From: Kiritimatiellia bacterium
GTDB taxonomy: Bacteria > Verrucomicrobiota > Kiritimatiellia > RFP12 > UBA1067
Length of the DNA: 6,140 bases
Direction of reading: 5' to 3'
Assembly (NCBI GenBank): GCA_017965685.1
Contig: JAGCPM010000165.1
Coordinates: 1-6,140, forward strand
Shown here piece by piece: positions 4,714 through 6,140 of the stretch. The translations under genes and the position numbers were made by a program. Under the pieces are notes generated by a model. The model made no database searches, was not told the origin of the DNA, and saw only the letters and a program-made list of their open reading frames with translations. Positions within the stretch are counted from its first letter, which is position 1. Each line of letters begins with the position of its first letter.

Positions 4714-6140
4714 TTTCGGAGGCGTCGAAAAGCGCCGTCCGCGACGGGTCGAGTCCATAGACGATGCAGGGCGAGCCGTCGAGGACGACATCCGCCCAGC
4801 CGTCCTCCGTTGCGACCGGGCGGCGGCGGCCAATGCTGTCCACGCGGACGACATGGCAGTCCGGCGCCGCCGGCAGGCGGACGGCCTTCTTCGTGGGCCA
4901 GCGGTCGATCCAGGGTTCGCGGTGGCGGACGACGCCGTCCGCGTCCTGGGTGGTCAGGAAGAGGCCGTCCCACCGCGCCCACATCACCGCCGCCGGGCCG
5001 CGCGGCGTGTCGAAGAGAAGGCCGTGGGTCTTCGGGTCGTCGAGCTTCATCCATCCCCTGAAGACCGCGCCCTCCAGCGCCTCCGCCGCCGTCGCGTAGC
5101 CCATGGCGCAGGGCTTGAGCGACGTGTCGCGGCTCAGGAGGCCGAAGGTGTATTCGCGGTTTCCGGGCTTCACGCCGTAGGGATCGGAAACGATTCCGGC
5201 GTTCATCACCCAGAACATCGCGACCCGGACGCGCTCCGCCGCCGCGAGGGCGTATTCGAGGAGAACCGTGTCCGCGCCGTCGCGCAGGGAGCCGTTCCAC
5301 GGGTGGTTCGGCTCGCATCCGGCATACATCTCCGTGACCCACAGCGGCATCTCCGGCGCGTATTTGTCGAGGAAGTCCCGCGCGGCGCGGAGCGAGCCGA
5401 GGAAGTTCCAGTGGCTGTTCAGCGTCTGGTAGTCGCCAGGATGCGGGCCGGGCGAGCGCTCGGGCGGCGGGCATCCCACCGCGCCGTAGGGGAAGTCCGG
5501 CACGTATTGGCTTCCTGCCGGATGCAGGCAGAATCCGTCCAGGAGGGGCAGGACGCCCTCCTCGCGCATCCGCGTGGCGAAGGGCTGGTCGAACCCGGCC
5601 ATGCCCATGCCGAGAAGCTCGTATTTGCCGCTGTAGCCCTGCTCGTCCATCACCCGGCGGAAACTCTTCACCCAGCTGATGTATTCGCCCGCGAACTGGC
5701 ACTTGCCGATGCCGTCGCCGGCCGCCGCCACGGCGTTGATGAGGTTGACCTCGTTCCCCCACTCGAAGCGCGTCCCGCCGCGCTCGGAGAGGTAGGCGAA
5801 CTGGGCACGGACGAATCCGTCGCGTTCCGTCTCCGGCCATAAACTGCCGCGCCAGGTGATGCTGTTGTGGTAGTTGACGCTTCGCCCCGGGTGCTGCACC
5901 CGTCCGTCGCCGGTGCGCAGCCATCGGACGCCCAGCCGGTCCATGAGGCATTGCATCGCCTCGTGGCCCCAGAAGTTGTCCGCGCAGTGGGAAAGCCCGA
6001 AGATTGAGTGCTCCGCGTCCTGCGTGAACTCGTGCGGGGGGAGCCGCGTCAGCGTCGTGCGGGAAAAGGCGAGTTCCCGTCCCGCCACGGCGTCGCACAC
6101 CGACGCCTCGACGAAGTACAGCCCCCGCGGCTCCGACGGA
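4706..6140 (-). CDS. GH-A-like glycoside hydrolase, 5' end outside window
   Basis: The last 477 codons of a large hydrolase; the frame remains open to the right edge. The first visible stretch, RGLYFVEASV followed by RELAFSRTTLTRLP, looks like the last strands of an Ig-like or beta-sandwich domain. A GTG at 6100-6098 is therefore unlikely to be the true start. A barrel-type catalytic domain follows: FGLSHCADNFWG, LGVRWLRTGDGRV, then FEWGNEVNL with E130 as likely acid/base, LDGFCLHPAG, and LWVTEMYAG with E270 as likely nucleophile (numbering from the first visible codon). MFWVMNAG and LLFDTPRGPAAVMWAR precede a C-terminal beta domain ending near SPCIVYGLDPS. This is the GH39-like or related clan GH-A plan, but NEV replaces the common NEP, so the family is uncertain. 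Its TGA overlaps the next GH39-like gene by 8 nt, indicating one operon. Substrate and cellular location cannot be told because the N-terminus is missing. Confidence 0.75.
   Translation of the reverse strand, partial: PSEPRGLYFVEASVCDAVAGRELAFSRTTLTRLPPHEFTQDAEHSIFGLSHCADNFWGHEAMQCLMDRLGVRWLRTGDGRVQHPGRSVNYHNSITWRGSLWPETERDGFVRAQFAYLSERGGTRFEWGNEVNLINAVAAAGDGIGKCQFAGEYISWVKSFRRVMDEQGYSGKYELLGMGMAGFDQPFATRMREEGVLPLLDGFCLHPAGSQYVPDFPYGAVGCPPPERSPGPHPGDYQTLNSHWNFLGSLRAARDFLDKYAPEMPLWVTEMYAGCEPNHPWNGSLRDGADTVLLEYALAAAERVRVAMFWVMNAGIVSDPYGVKPGNREYTFGLLSRDTSLKPCAMGYATAAEALEGAVFRGWMKLDDPKTHGLLFDTPRGPAAVMWARWDGLFLTTQDADGVVRHREPWIDRWPTKKAVRLPAAPDCHVVRVDSIGRRRPVATEDGWADVVLDGSPCIVYGLDPSRTALFDASEND

Noticed and set aside
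3868..5842. Long plus-strand open frames (3868-5061 and 4547-5842) opposite the hydrolases
   Set aside because: They cross both hydrolase genes antisense, have arginine/valine-rich composition, and contain no domain. They are high-GC shadows.
4710..6098. A 462-codon open frame on the minus strand within the right-hand hydrolase gene
   Set aside because: It is dominated by R, G, A and P, the typical out-of-frame reading of GC-rich coding DNA. The frame with GNEVNL and LWVTEMYAG is the real one.
1..6140. Absence of CTCGAG, the predicted recognition site, from the window
   Set aside because: I found none by eye on reading the sequence, but only about one or two would be expected in this length, so absence is not evidence of avoidance.

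Overview
The window reads as a GC-rich bacterial chromosome segment carrying glycoside hydrolase genes, with a lower-GC restriction-modification (R-M) island beside them. The density of clan GH-A style glycosidases and the high GC suggest a polysaccharide-degrading bacterium, possibly of the Planctomycetes-Verrucomicrobia-Lentisphaerae-Kiritimatiellota group. That taxonomic guess is weak: there is no marker gene in the window.

Layout from left to right. (1) Positions 3-227 (+) hold the last 74 codons of an unrecognised GC-rich gene. (2) Positions 228-507 hold no gene. They contain a GC-rich 10-bp hairpin, a second small hairpin, three TGACGA hexamers within 41 bp, and a perfect extended -10 promoter (TGG then TATAAT) in an AT-rich patch. 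(3) Positions 508-2876 (+) hold a two-gene type II R-M operon. A PD-(D/E)XK endonuclease of the XhoI/PaeR7I family comes first, followed by a gamma-type N6-adenine DNA methyltransferase with an NPPY motif. The two genes share a GTGA overlap. The family relationship predicts recognition of CTCGAG. (4) Positions 2891-2980 hold four tandem 23-bp units in which one base alternates A/G/A/G. (5) Positions 2957-6140 (-) hold a convergent glycosidase operon. In its transcription order this is a GH-A-like hydrolase that runs off the right edge, then a GH39-like hydrolase overlapping it by 8 nt, then the wreck of a third glycosidase gene. The wreck keeps its Shine-Dalgarno sequence, start codon and C-terminal domain but has lost its middle.

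How the parts work together: the endonuclease would cut unmodified incoming DNA and the methyltransferase would protect the host at the same site. The glycosidases would release sugars from a glycan whose identity the sequence does not reveal. The R-M pair has visibly lower GC and different codon choice from both flanks, so it was probably acquired horizontally, although no integrase, transposase or clear target duplication is visible.

I do not see a wholly new biological system here. The points most worth checking are the R-before-M order, an apparently leaderless endonuclease start fed by an extended -10 promoter, the TGACGA cluster upstream, the internally deleted glycosidase, and the alternating 23-bp repeat that seems to have grown out of its 3' end.
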